From Haliclystus octoradiatus (Eukaryota > Cnidaria > Staurozoa > Stauromedusae > Haliclystidae), in assembly GCA_916610825.1 (NCBI GenBank), contig OU744449.1:16953354-17017353 (forward strand): 64,000 nt of DNA. The letters run 5' to 3'. The position numbers and the translations under genes were made by a program. A model generated the notes under the pieces. The model saw only the letters and a program-made list of their open reading frames with translations, was not told the origin of the DNA and ran no database searches. Of the stretch, positions 54,385-63,328 are shown piece by piece (positions within the stretch are counted from its first letter, which is position 1; every line of letters begins with the position of its first letter).

Positions 54385-56377
54385 TGTCATATATTTGCAT
54401 CTCATTTCGAGATAAAACTTTTTATGGGATATACATGGTTATTACAAATTGAAATTGAATTAATAATATTTTAAATAATTAAATGATAAGATAAGAGGTT
54501 GGTATATTTGTTTCATATAGTATAGTATATATATAAATATGTGCAGAAAACAGTACAGATAAACATAAGTACTATTATATAAATATGTATATATATTTAT
54601 TTATTTATTTATTTATATATATTTTATAATTATTATTATTTTTTTTTTTTTTGGTATTATCCCAATTGTTATGATTATTGTTCTCGCTATTGTTATTATC
54701 GTTACTATTGTCAAGTAGAACATAAAGATTTGATACTTAATTATTATAGGTAATATGTTATTATTATTATTATTATTATTTTTTTTTTGTTTCTTTTATA
54801 AAGCTTCTCTGTTTTTGATGTATTTTGTAGATGAAAGAATTGCTGGACATTTCATGATGTGATAGAGATCACTTGCATTTCCATTGCACTCTTGACAGTA
54901 GCAGCTTTTTTTAGGCTTATGGAAGATTTTATTAGTGCATATTTCATAATGAAAGCCGTGAACGGACAATCTAGCAATGTAACTTCGGTTGCTTTGGTTG
55001 CATGCCTGCCAACTTAGAGTTTTTAGAATAGGTGCGTTTATATAATCACCTGATAGCAGCGTATATACTTTTTGATTGCGTGCTTTGCTATATAATTCAA
55101 TAGTATTTGTTTCGAAAGGGTATTGACTCTTGATGTCTTCAACAAACGAAGGTGTATTACAGAAAATAAACATCAATGTGTTTGATGAATTTGTGTGGAC
55201 ACCAAGAGTACGTTTCAAATATGCTGCTTTTATTCTATCAAGATAGACAAGCTGATTTAATTTTAAAAATGGAGCTATGACTTCGAAGGCGTAAGTAATA
55301 ACAGGAGAAACTTTCATATAGAAAACCATTGAAGCTGTAGTCAATGACACTCTTGGGAGGCTTTGCAAGGCACCAATAGTTACCATAGACTTGTTAAATT
55401 TATTTGATATATGATGTGTGAATGTCAATGTTTGTTGTAAGCATACACCAAGGTAATCATATGACTTGACAAATTCCACGATTTCATTTCCATAAATAAG
55501 GATATCCGTTTTCTTGAGTGCACCTCCTTTTCTAAACTTTACTATTTTGCTTTTCTTGAGGTTTACAAACAGCTGGTTTTCATTACACCAATTAAATAAA
55601 ACATTGAGTCCGCTCTGTAAGGCGTCTTTACTAGAGGAATACAATACTAAATCATCAGCATAAAATAAAAATTTGAGATCTGTACAAGAGGTTCTCAACT
55701 GCGTAGCAAGATCAGCAATAAATAAAATAAACAATGTTGGAGAAAGGCAATCTCCTTGGACAACTCCATGATTTTGCTCAATTGATTTTGAATAATTGAG
55801 ACCATCGTCAATAGAAATATGATTATCTTATAATAATGCAGAAATTAAACGTAAAATCAAACCATTCACACCAAAATCTTGTTTCAATTTTGTGATCAAC
55901 TTAAAACGGTTGACATTGTCAAAAGCTTTCGTAAAGTCTATAAAGCAAGAGTACATGTGCCGCTTCCCTTTGGATTGGGAAAATTGGTTAAAAATATCAT
56001 TTATTAAAATATTTAAAGGTTGCATAGTACCTTTGTTCTCTTGAAAGCCAAATTGTTCAGGTGGAACTAAGTGAAATATATTGTCTTTAAAACGACGATT
56101 AAGAAGTGTAGTAAGTACTTTGAGAGGACAGCATAAAAGAGATATACCACGATAATTATTTGGATCTATTTTTAGACCTTTACCTTTATACAGAAGCTTA
56201 ACTATGCTGCAACACCAGCGCTGTGGGATCTTACCAAGATTCAAACATAAATTAAAAAACATGGTCCACAATGGAAGTAGTTGTTCAATTGAAAACTTCA
56301 AATGTTCATTTGTAATGTTATCTAATCCAGTAGCTTTATGATCTGAAGTTGACAAAATCGCATCAAGGACTTCTTCC
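54385..56377 (-). mobile_element. 5'-truncated LINE inserted in LTR element A
   Basis: CGACGGACCAATTGATG occurs on both sides (54368-54384 and 56378-56394), consistent with a 17-bp target duplication, although the same word is tandemly repeated in this part of the LTR element. The 5' end lies within the RT domain. The A/T-rich 3' UTR includes (TTTA)n, (ATT)n and T-runs at 54590-54790. Confidence 0.8.
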
Positions 56378-56388
56378 CGACGGACCAA
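54796..56388 (-). pseudogene. LINE reverse transcriptase with C-terminal zinc knuckle
   Basis: The upstream frame (56388-55828) reads DHKATGLDNITNEHLKF, DPNNYRGISLLCCPLKVLTT, EQFGFQENKGTMQPL and SCFIDFTKAFDNV. After one frameshift near 55800 comes HGVVQGDCLSPTLFILFIAD, then FLFYADDLVLYSS (catalytic YADD), NLKKSKIVKFRKGG and YDYLGVCLQQ. It ends with a CYCQECNGNASDLYHIMKCP cysteine/histidine motif and stop. Block 5 GVVQGDCLSP and the C-terminal knuckle set it apart from the CR1-like copies in the window; the clade is uncertain. Confidence 0.87.
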
Positions 56389-56389
56389 T

Positions 56390-56682
56390 TGATGAGAACT
56401 GTAGAATTATGTTGAAGAAATAATAATAACAACGTAGGTTGAATTGATTTGTATGGTATATTTCTTCTTATGAATAATAATATTAATTCCAAGTTGACAT
56501 GTTGATAGTAGACTGTACATTCAGTTCTCATAGTTTTCATAGTTTTCATTTACTGTATTTATAGTGTTTAGATAAATGCTAGAAGCTGCTAGATCATGCA
56601 TGGTCATTGTGAGTCGTGCGGGGAGTCGTGTAGGTTCTCCTATGTTCTAGAATGTTCTAGATGGTTCAGGAAGGTTCCTACA
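56390..56682 (+). repeat. 3' LTR of element A
   Basis: Near-identical to 52923-53215; only one or two substitutions are evident. Confidence 0.9.
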
Positions 56683-56686
56683 TACA

Positions 56687-57035
56687 AAGCCAGAACGATC
56701 GCGATCGGGGCTAGCGAAGTATGGTTTGAGATTTGGTCTACGTCCTACTTAATTGTATAAAATGAAGAATTAAATAGTGTCACCAAGTTTGTCCATTCAA
56801 ATATATCTTACTCAATATTGCTAACAAAATATAAATATCAAAGACATCAAAGCATGTATTAGACTGAAAGTACAGCACTTATGATAGCACTCTCTCCTCC
56901 CTTGAATTAAAAACACAATTTACGGATTAAATTATTCTCTGGAAATTTTAATTTTACAGCATATGTTGTCTGACTCGGAATCATATTCCAAAAACGCATA
57001 TGGTTCCAAACCAACTTCATGATGTTCACATGTTG
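56687..57035 (+). repeat. Segment paralogous to 63120-63870
   Basis: GGGGCTAGCGAAGTATG, TTGTATAAAATGAAGAATTA, ATATCAAAGACATCAAAG and TTATTCTCTGGAAATTTT recur in order at 63.12-63.87 kb with moderate divergence, indicating a local duplication older than the LTR insertion. Confidence 0.82.
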
Positions 57036-57348
57036 AACATCTTGAAATCTTTTGCTTCATTACGAATTTAATTTCATTGAAATAGTTTATATTTATAATG
57101 CTATACTCAATTCAAATGACTCAAAAAAGTCGGTAAAAACGAGAATGAAACGAAAACCTCCCAATAACTACAAATTTGAGATAAAAAATGAAACGAAAAC
57201 CCATGCACGTGATCACGACAATGGAGCGACAATATGAGAGTGATTTCTATAACGAAAATCACTTTGTCTAGAAAATCGGCCGACTTCGACAAAACCCCTA
57301 GCCGTTATCTCAAAATTTACTTTTGAGATAACGACTGGCGCTGGTTTC

Positions 57349-57736
57349 AGCGGCCATCTATAAAGTACGTACTCAATTTGTGGGGGAAGGGTTCATATCT
57401 CTTGACTGTCTCTGTAGAACTTTTTGAAATATCGCTAATCTATCATGTTGAAATTATCAGTTCAGTGATGATTAAATTGATTTTTATTGCAGAAAGAGTT
57501 AAACGTTAAACTATAAATGCAACTTGAAAATTTGTATTTTTCAAAAAATGGTCGCACTTGTATACCTTCGGGAACAACAACGACAAAATTCGTAAAAATG
57601 CGGGGGGAGGGTTGCAAAACTGCCAGTACCACGTATTTTTCACGTATGCAGAAGAGGGGTGATCCAAAAGCGTACAGGGGAATGGGGGGGTCAAATATTG
57701 GGACATTTACTTAGCACGTACTTTATGGATGGCCCC
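57349..57736. mobile_element. ~390-bp MITE with GGCCATC(T/C)ATAAAGTACGT termini
   Basis: GCGGCCATCTATAAAGTACG at the left faces ACGTACTTTATGGATGGCC at the right. The interior is non-coding with G-runs. The terminus type is widespread in invertebrate genomes. Superfamily not assigned. Confidence 0.7.
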
Positions 57737-57966
57737 TTATCCACAGTTATTCACTGTATACGCTGCTGTATACAGGATATCTATTTATAGAATTGAAATA
57801 CAAGACGGAGACAAATACATTAGGTAGAAATGGAGTAAAAATGAACACTTGAATAACTTGACTTTCATAAACTTTGATAAAATAATTTTAATACACTTAA
57901 ATTTGCTTGAATTATAAAAACTAATTATAGATTATTAGAATATCAACACCGTGCAGTGATATAGCA

Positions 57967-58113
57967 GGTTAGATATCTTTATTAATATAATTATTATATT
58001 ATGTGGATTTACTATTAACAATTTGTATATAGATAGTTTCTCCCATATCTGGCCATACAATTCTCTTTAACTCCCCAGAATTCTGAATTCTGAAAATTTA
58101 TCATATACTTTAT
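57967..58113 (-). pseudogene. Fucosyltransferase 3'-end duplicate
   Basis: Matches 58459-58588 (last ~30 codons, stop and 3' UTR of the intact gene), sharing ATACAATTCTCTTTAACTCC and CCAGAATTC. Homology stops where an (AT)n run begins. The palindrome at 58157-58442 sits between the two copies. Confidence 0.85.
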
Positions 58114-58128
58114 GCTATATATATATTG

Positions 58129-58161
<33 letters not shown>

Positions 58162-58240
58162 CTAATAGCAAAAAATAGTGCTCGATATCATTTGACAGAG
58201 CTAAATATAATAAAAGGAGTCAAAGACTACACATTCATAA

Positions 58241-58280
58241 TTGTTACTAATAGTTTCATGCTTACGCAATCATCAGACAA
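58241..58280 (-). ncRNA. Hammerhead-ribozyme motif
   Basis: Mirror of 58319-58358, same bases on the - strand. Confidence 0.75.
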
Positions 58281-58318
58281 ATAAACTAAATTAGTTTTAG
58301 TTTTAGGATTTAGTTTAT

Positions 58319-58358
58319 TTGTCTGATGATTGCGTAAGCATGAAACTATTAGTAACAA
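58319..58358 (+). ncRNA. Hammerhead-ribozyme motif
   Basis: TTGT, canonical CTGATGA core (58323-58329), stem II TGC-GTAA-GCA flanked by a U-U pair, GAA (58342-58344), helix III ACT-ATT-AGT, A at the cleavage site (58354), then ACAA pairing with TTGT. Stem I is again compensatory relative to the other loci. Confidence 0.8.
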
Positions 58359-58485
58359 TTATGAATGTGTAGTCTTTGACTACTTTTATTATATTTAGCT
58401 TTGTCAAATGATAACGAGCACTATGTTTTGCTATTAGATAATATCTAATATATATATAGATATCTTTATCAAGATAATTATTATA

Positions 58486-59733
58486 TTATGTGGACTTGTT
58501 AATAATTTGTTGAACAGCTTTTCCCCTATCCATACAATTCTCTTTAACTCCCCAGAATTCAGACAATTTATCGTATACTTTATGCCCGTACGAGATATTA
58601 TGTAACATTTGGCATATTTCACAGGTCCATACTGGTACATACGGCCACCCAATGCTTGGGGTAGTCAAATGATAGTGTTGCTTCCATTGAAAATACTCAT
58701 TATAAGCAGTGTCATTTTTGTCTAGGTAAATTAAATAATCAGCCAGATCTTTGACAGTTGCGAAATCTTCAACATTAATGAAAGATCCCGGTATAGCAAC
58801 TTTTCCAAATTTGTATGGTCCACCACCCATCACAATAGGTATTATGTCATTCTCAATAGGCCAACCCCAGTACTTTTCAGTGATATAGTCTTGACAAAAT
58901 CCATTTTCGAAGGATAAATAAAATTTAAACTCTTTCTGCAGAATATCGCCGCAAGTTTCTCTTGGACAGTTGAAATTGTATTTATAATTTTTACTGCAGC
59001 CTCCAGCAACCTCGATTTTGATATAATTCTCCAGCTTTTTAACATACGTTTCTCTCAATAACCCACAGTGAGACACAACCCAAGCCGCTAACTTTGTTTT
59101 GCCCGTTGCGTAATTTTTGCTAGGAAGAGCAGCGTCGTGTACTGATTCAGTTGCCTTGAAACGAGCATAAGGCAGAAATATATCACTGTCAGTTCGATAA
59201 GTCATTGTCCAATTGAAAATACCATTAAACGGGGTTGGATCAGGAGTATTACCAGGGTTTTCAGATATAAAATAGACCCAGCGTTGCTGACGAGGTCTTG
59301 AAATATTTCTAAGGGACGAAACAGAAGGCATATCTCTAGCATGAAAAATTACAGCATCACTGAAAGAAATATCTCCTTTATCATAGCTGATTGCGCAATT
59401 TGTTTGGGGACAACCAATTTCTTTCAAATAACTGTGCTTTTGGTTTACTCTGAGATTCGACCATTGAGCATCGCCAAACAACGTTGTATAAATCAAAATG
59501 GTTTTGTTGCTTTGAAATGTAGCTGGAGATTCGACAGACAAAATGTCAACTTGCTCAGGGTACATTTCATCATTTGACCTATAAGTTGCCATAGGATGGT
59601 ATACAGTGTTTCGAAAAGTACCTGTTGTAAAAGTGAGCAGATAAAAACATACAGCAACGGAACAGAATGCAAGAATAAGCGATATCGATTGCAAGCCCGG
59701 TTTGCTGTATAGTGTGTCCATCATCTCAGTCAA
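58486..59733 (-). CDS. Alpha-1,3-fucosyltransferase (GT10), single exon
   Basis: A 415-residue type II Golgi enzyme that would transfer fucose from GDP-fucose to N-acetylglucosamine or glucose of glycans. It has a short cytosolic tail, a membrane anchor at about residues 16-36 (ISLILAFCSVAVCFYLL), a stem, and a GT10 N-terminal domain with VIFHARDMP (acceptor-side HxRD-like motif). The donor-binding domain carries CGDILQKEFKFYLSFENGFC, QDYITEKYWGWPIENDIIPI and VMGGGPYKFGKVAIPGSFIN. Two C-terminal cysteine pairs (CEIC, ENC) suit the family's disulphides. Length is normal, no frame break. Start at 59733 gives MTEMM; the next Met is 3-4 codons later. Fragments of a paralogue lie at 42953-45045 and 57967-58113. 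The type-specific gene name cannot be assigned. Confidence 0.93.
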   Translation of the reverse strand: MTEMMDTLYSKPGLQSISLILAFCSVAVCFYLLTFTTGTFRNTVYHPMATYRSNDEMYPEQVDILSVESPATFQSNKTILIYTTLFGDAQWSNLRVNQKHSYLKEIGCPQTNCAISYDKGDISFSDAVIFHARDMPSVSSLRNISRPRQQRWVYFISENPGNTPDPTPFNGIFNWTMTYRTDSDIFLPYARFKATESVHDAALPSKNYATGKTKLAAWVVSHCGLLRETYVKKLENYIKIEVAGGCSKNYKYNFNCPRETCGDILQKEFKFYLSFENGFCQDYITEKYWGWPIENDIIPIVMGGGPYKFGKVAIPGSFINVEDFATVKDLADYLIYLDKNDTAYNEYFQWKQHYHLTTPSIGWPYVPVWTCEICQMLHNISYGHKVYDKLSEFWGVKENCMDRGKAVQQIINKST

Positions 59734-60748
59734 TTATTTATCCCACTCACGCTATGATAAGGTAATGCCATGGTTCACTCCACTAAGTCCATGATTTTCT
59801 GCCAAGAACAAGAACTAGCTCAGCTCACAATCACATGGAAACTACGTTGCTGTCATCTGGAATGATGGTGCTGATGACATGTCAACAAGAGTTGGGACAT
59901 ACTTTGAACACGCCGCTTCATGCGCTGATTAGTTGAGCGCTTTTCACGTGACTACAGGACGCCATTTTTGTTCAAACCTTTTTTCACCAAACAGAATCAA
60001 AACATGAAAATCAATACAAATCGACAATAGCTGCGACGACGATCGACAGGATTTGATAGATAAACTGACTTTAATTTTGATAATTTATTATGTACCTTAC
60101 TTAAGTTGACTCAATCGGAATACTCTTGGTGAAATTAATCTAGATAAATCAATTGTCGTACATTTTTAATATTTAAAAAGACGAGAGTTCGGGAAAACAA
60201 CAATTCGTATTAAACTTCGTAAGTTTTGAACGGCGCTCTGATCTTCATACTGTAGTGGATTGTTCTATATGTCTATTGTTTATCATAATGTATTTCCTTT
60301 GTTAACTGTAAAGCTGCCGTTTGTAGTCACGTATACGTTGTAAATGTAAATTACTGTCTGTAATGTATTAGACCCGTCGTACGTCAAACGTAGCCGCAGC
60401 TGATAGCTAACGTACAGAAAACGCAAATAATGCTAAGAATTATAATGTAATATAATTATATATAATAATTTATACATTTATATAGCGCTTATATAAAAAA
60501 AGCTGTAAGCGCTTTACAAATTTAAATTAAATGAAACTATAAGGAACTAAGAAAGTAAAACAGTATCTAAGACATATAAGCCATCTAAGAAATTATAATT
60601 ATAACCATATATTACTTTTAATTTCAAAAGGAAAAATGTGAAACCATATTAAGTATTATAATATTTCTATTTACTAATCTAATAATATTATTCATATGCC
60701 TATATACCTAATTTCTCAACTATTTGAGGATTTTATAATAACTTGTTA
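59734..60748. other. Upstream region of the fucosyltransferase, no other gene
   Basis: No promoter box can be called with confidence. 60465-60525 carries TTTATATAGCGCTTATA with CTGTAAGCGCTTTACA, an inverted GCGCTT motif common in dispersed invertebrate repeats. Confidence 0.45.
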
Positions 60749-60880
60749 ATTATGGGGTCACCCAAACAAACAAGCAGTTTTGCTTAAGGGTTGACACTGG
60801 TCATAATTTATTAAGCTTATTTTTTATAAATATGTATGCTTTTTTATGACCAAATATATATCACATCACATCACATAAAC
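60749..60880 (+). repeat. 3' end of the LINE family seen at 41300-42690
   Basis: GGGGTCACCCAAACAAACAA, GCTTAAGGGTTGACACTGG and GACCAAATATATATCACATC repeat the tail of the 41.3-kb LINE on the other strand, ending in CACAT units. It is a severely 5'-truncated copy. Confidence 0.82.
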
Positions 60881-60902
60881 ATTATCTAAATCTAACAGTA
60901 TC

Positions 60903-61190
60903 TGATGAGAACTGTAGAATTATGTTGAAGAAATAATAATAACAACGTAGGTTGAATTGATTTGTATATTTCTTCTTATGAATAATAATATTAATTCCAA
61001 GTTGACATGTTGATAGTAGACTGTACATTAAGTTCTCATAGTTTTCATAGTTTTCATTTACTGTATTTATAGTGTTTAGATAAATGCTAGAAGCTGCTAG
61101 ATCATGCACGGTCATTGTGAGTCATGCGGGGAGTCATGTAGGTTCTCCTATGTTCTAGAATGTTCTAGATGGTTCAGGAAGGTTCCTACA
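60903..61190 (+). repeat. 5' LTR of element B
   Basis: Shares all landmarks with the LTRs of element A, minus a short TGG(T)ATG stretch. Confidence 0.92.
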
Positions 61191-61549
61191 TAACTCCCCC
61201 CGCCAGATGGCGGAGCCATAAATAAAAGCGCATGATATAGGCTAAAAATGAGAAAGATTAATGCTTTAATATATGCTAAATTGTAAATAATAAATGTATG
61301 TAAATATAAATGTAAGTAATTATGGTATAGTAGAAGCTATTAATGAAGGTTTTAGATATGCTTATAGACTAATTGCATAACAGTTAATGAGAAAATTCAT
61401 TACAATTTTGGTGCATACCAATTTGTTAAATTGCTTTGGATTTCCAGAAAAAGAAATTTTCATACAAGTGTAATATTTGGTTTAATTTCAGTTTCTTCTA
61501 TGAGCTTGGTGATCTTCAATGTTTCTTTTATAGTCATATTTTTTGCTTG

Positions 61550-61790
61550 TGCGCTTGATTAATTCAGTATTTTCTTGAGTTGTTGCTTATTCTTGTGTGT
61601 TTGATGGATTCAGTATTTTCTTGAGTTGTTGCTTATTCTTGTGTGTTTGATGAATTCAGTATTTTCTTGAGTTGTTGCTTATTCTTGTGTGCTTGATTAA
61701 TTCAGTATTTTCTTGAGTTGTTGCTTATTCTTGTGTGTTTGAGGAATTCAGTATTTTCATGAGTTGTTGCTTATTCTTGTGTGTTCAATT
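61550..61790 (+). repeat. Tandem ~49-bp repeat in element B
   Basis: Five copies of TTCAGTATTTTCTTGAG plus GTTGCTTATTCTTGTGTG. Confidence 0.88.
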
Positions 61791-62332
61791 TTAAACTCTG
61801 TTGTGTGTTCTTGTGTGTTTCTTAGTTCATTTAGTATTCTTAGTGTGTTCATTGTGTTTCAATGTTCTTAGTTGAATGTTGAATGTTTCAATATTTAAAA
61901 GTTTTATGATGTTGGAATGTCCAATGTTTAGTGTTCAATATTTAAAAGTTCCAAAATATTGGAATGTTCAATGGTTTATGTTCAGTATTTTAAAATCTTA
62001 CTTTTTTAGTTCAGTCTCTTCAGTTTTGGGTAATCCAATTCCTTGTGTTCAGTTCCATTTCTTGTGTTTATTTCCATTTCTCGTGTGTAGTTCCATAGTT
62101 CCACTCTTGTGTTTAGTTCCATTTCTTGTGTTTAGTTCCATTTCTTGTGTTTTCTGCGTATTTTGATAAGTTACGTAAAATGCCATTGTTCTTCAGTGTG
62201 AAAACCAATCTAGTTATATTGTTTTGATGCCGCGGTCGTGAATAAAATGTTGTGTTCAATTCCATGTTGTAATAAAATACTTTCAGATTTTAAATTATGT
62301 TGTAAAGTCGTGAAGATTATTCATAATTAGTT

Positions 62333-62422
62333 GTTTTTGTAATTCGACGGACCAATTGATGAGTTGTTCTTATAATTCGACGGACCAATTGATGAGTTGT
62401 TCTTATAATTCGACGGACCAAT
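62333..62422 (+). repeat. Tandem ~33-bp repeat before the 3' LTR of element B
   Basis: AATTCGACGGACCAATTGATGAG-type units (three here, two in element A before its LINE) separated by TTGTTCTTAT. The last unit runs into the 3' LTR, since TGATGAG is also the LTR start. Confidence 0.85.
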
Positions 62423-62710
62423 TGATGAGAACTGTAGAATTATGTTGAAGAAATAATAATAACAACGTAGGTTGAATTGATTTGTATATTTCTTCTTATG
62501 AATAATAATATTAATTCCAAGTTGACATGTTGATAGTAGACTGTACATTAAGTTCTCATAGTTTTCATAGTTTTCATTTACTGTATTTATAGTGTTTAGA
62601 TAAATGCTAGAAGCTGCTAGATCATGCACGGTCATTGTGAGTCATGCGGGGAGTCATGTAGGTTCTCCTATGTTCTAGAATGTTCTAGATGGTTCAGGAA
62701 GGTTCCTACA
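62423..62710 (+). repeat. 3' LTR of element B
   Basis: Matches 60903-61190 over its whole length by eye. Confidence 0.92.
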
Positions 62711-62794
62711 TATCTAAGAATTATAAACAATGCCTTGCAGGATGTGACGCTACACATACGTTAATTGAATTGATTGCCCTGTTTTCACAGAAAG

Positions 62795-62940
62795 TGACGT
62801 CGACACTAGACGTAAAATTATTACAGATGCAAAATCATGTTTTAATTGTTTAAAACCGGCACATATGGCAAATCAATGTTATAACAATATTCGTTGCAAA
62901 TCTTGCGGTAAAAAGCATCATAATTTATTACATTTTACAT
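62795..62940 (+). pseudogene. BEL/Pao gag zinc-knuckle fragment
   Basis: Frame DTRRKIITDAKSCFNCLK, HMANQCYNNIRCKSCGKKHH and NLLHF shows the paired knuckles (C-x2-C-x4-H-x4-C, then C-x2-C-x3-HH) and trailing LLH typical of BEL/Pao gag. About 50 codons only; no pol nearby. Confidence 0.75.
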
Positions 62941-63145
62941 GGAAATTACAAATAGTGTAGCTAATGAGAACAGTTAGAATAGAATCAGTTCTTGGTCAAT
63001 ATGGTGCAATGTACCTGCCTCAATCAAGCAATCTGTTAAGTCTATTTGAACAAACTAAAAGTTGCTCTATCAACACACGTAATAAATTGTAATGTTCATT
63101 CTGTATATAAATTGTAATGTTCTGTTCGGGGTTAGCGAAGTATGA

Positions 63146-63253
63146 TTTTTTTTTTTTGGATGACGGCCCTTCCTGACGCCAACCTATAGTGCTCCAGACA
63201 GGGATTGAACCAGAGACCCTGCGGGCCGTGGTGCCGCACCTACAACACCAAGT
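63146..63253 (-). mobile_element. tRNA-derived SINE
   Basis: On the - strand: a tRNA-like head with a B-box GGTTCAATCCC (63211-63201), then GGCGTCAGGAAGGGCCGTCA, a 3' segment shared by SINE families of many animals, and a poly-A tail (T-run 63146-63157). The A-box is weak. Transcription by RNA polymerase III and mobilisation by a LINE would be expected. Confidence 0.82.
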
Positions 63254-63254
63254 C

Positions 63255-63328
63255 ACAACAATAGCAACCCTCCACTTGCTGGATTTTCTTGCGACAAAAT
63301 CCAGCAAGTGGAGGGTTGCTATTGTTGT
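63255..63328. repeat. Perfect hairpin, 33-bp arms, 8-bp loop
   Basis: 63255-63287 (ACAACAATAGCAACCCTCCA...) and 63296-63328 are exact reverse complements; the loop is CTTGCGAC. No decay at all, and it abuts the SINE. Confidence 0.97.

Larger units (their letters stand above)
52923..56682 (+). mobile_element. Non-autonomous LTR element A (TRIM/LARD-like) with an inserted LINE
   Basis: Two 293-bp LTRs (52923-53215, 56390-56682), starting TGATGAGAACTG and ending GGTTCCTACA, are flanked by a 4-bp TACA duplication (52919-52922, 56683-56686). The interior of ~1.2 kb is Gly-poor, T/G-rich, repetitive and non-coding, and matches element B. Between 54385 and 56377 it carries a - strand LINE. No gag, pol or integrase of its own, so it must be moved in trans; the parent family is unknown. 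Confidence 0.9.
58157..58442. repeat. Palindrome of two opposed hammerhead-bearing units
   Basis: The arms (58157-58280, 58319-58442) are nearly exact reverse complements with a centre AACTAAATTAGTTTTAG. Each arm has the ATTATCTAATAGCAAAA terminus, TTTGACA(G/A)AGC, TCAAAGACTACACATTC and a hammerhead core. Same organisation as 45818-46093, with different sequence. Confidence 0.85.
60903..62710 (+). mobile_element. Non-autonomous LTR element B (1808 bp, complete)
   Basis: 288-bp LTRs (60903-61190 and 62423-62710), TGATGAG...CCTACA, are flanked by TATC on both sides (60899-60902, 62711-62714). The interior matches element A and has no credible protein; an open frame at 61876-62166 is low-complexity F/S/V/L-rich and is copied in A only as part of the repeat. 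The two LTRs look identical or nearly so, indicating recent insertion. Confidence 0.92.
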
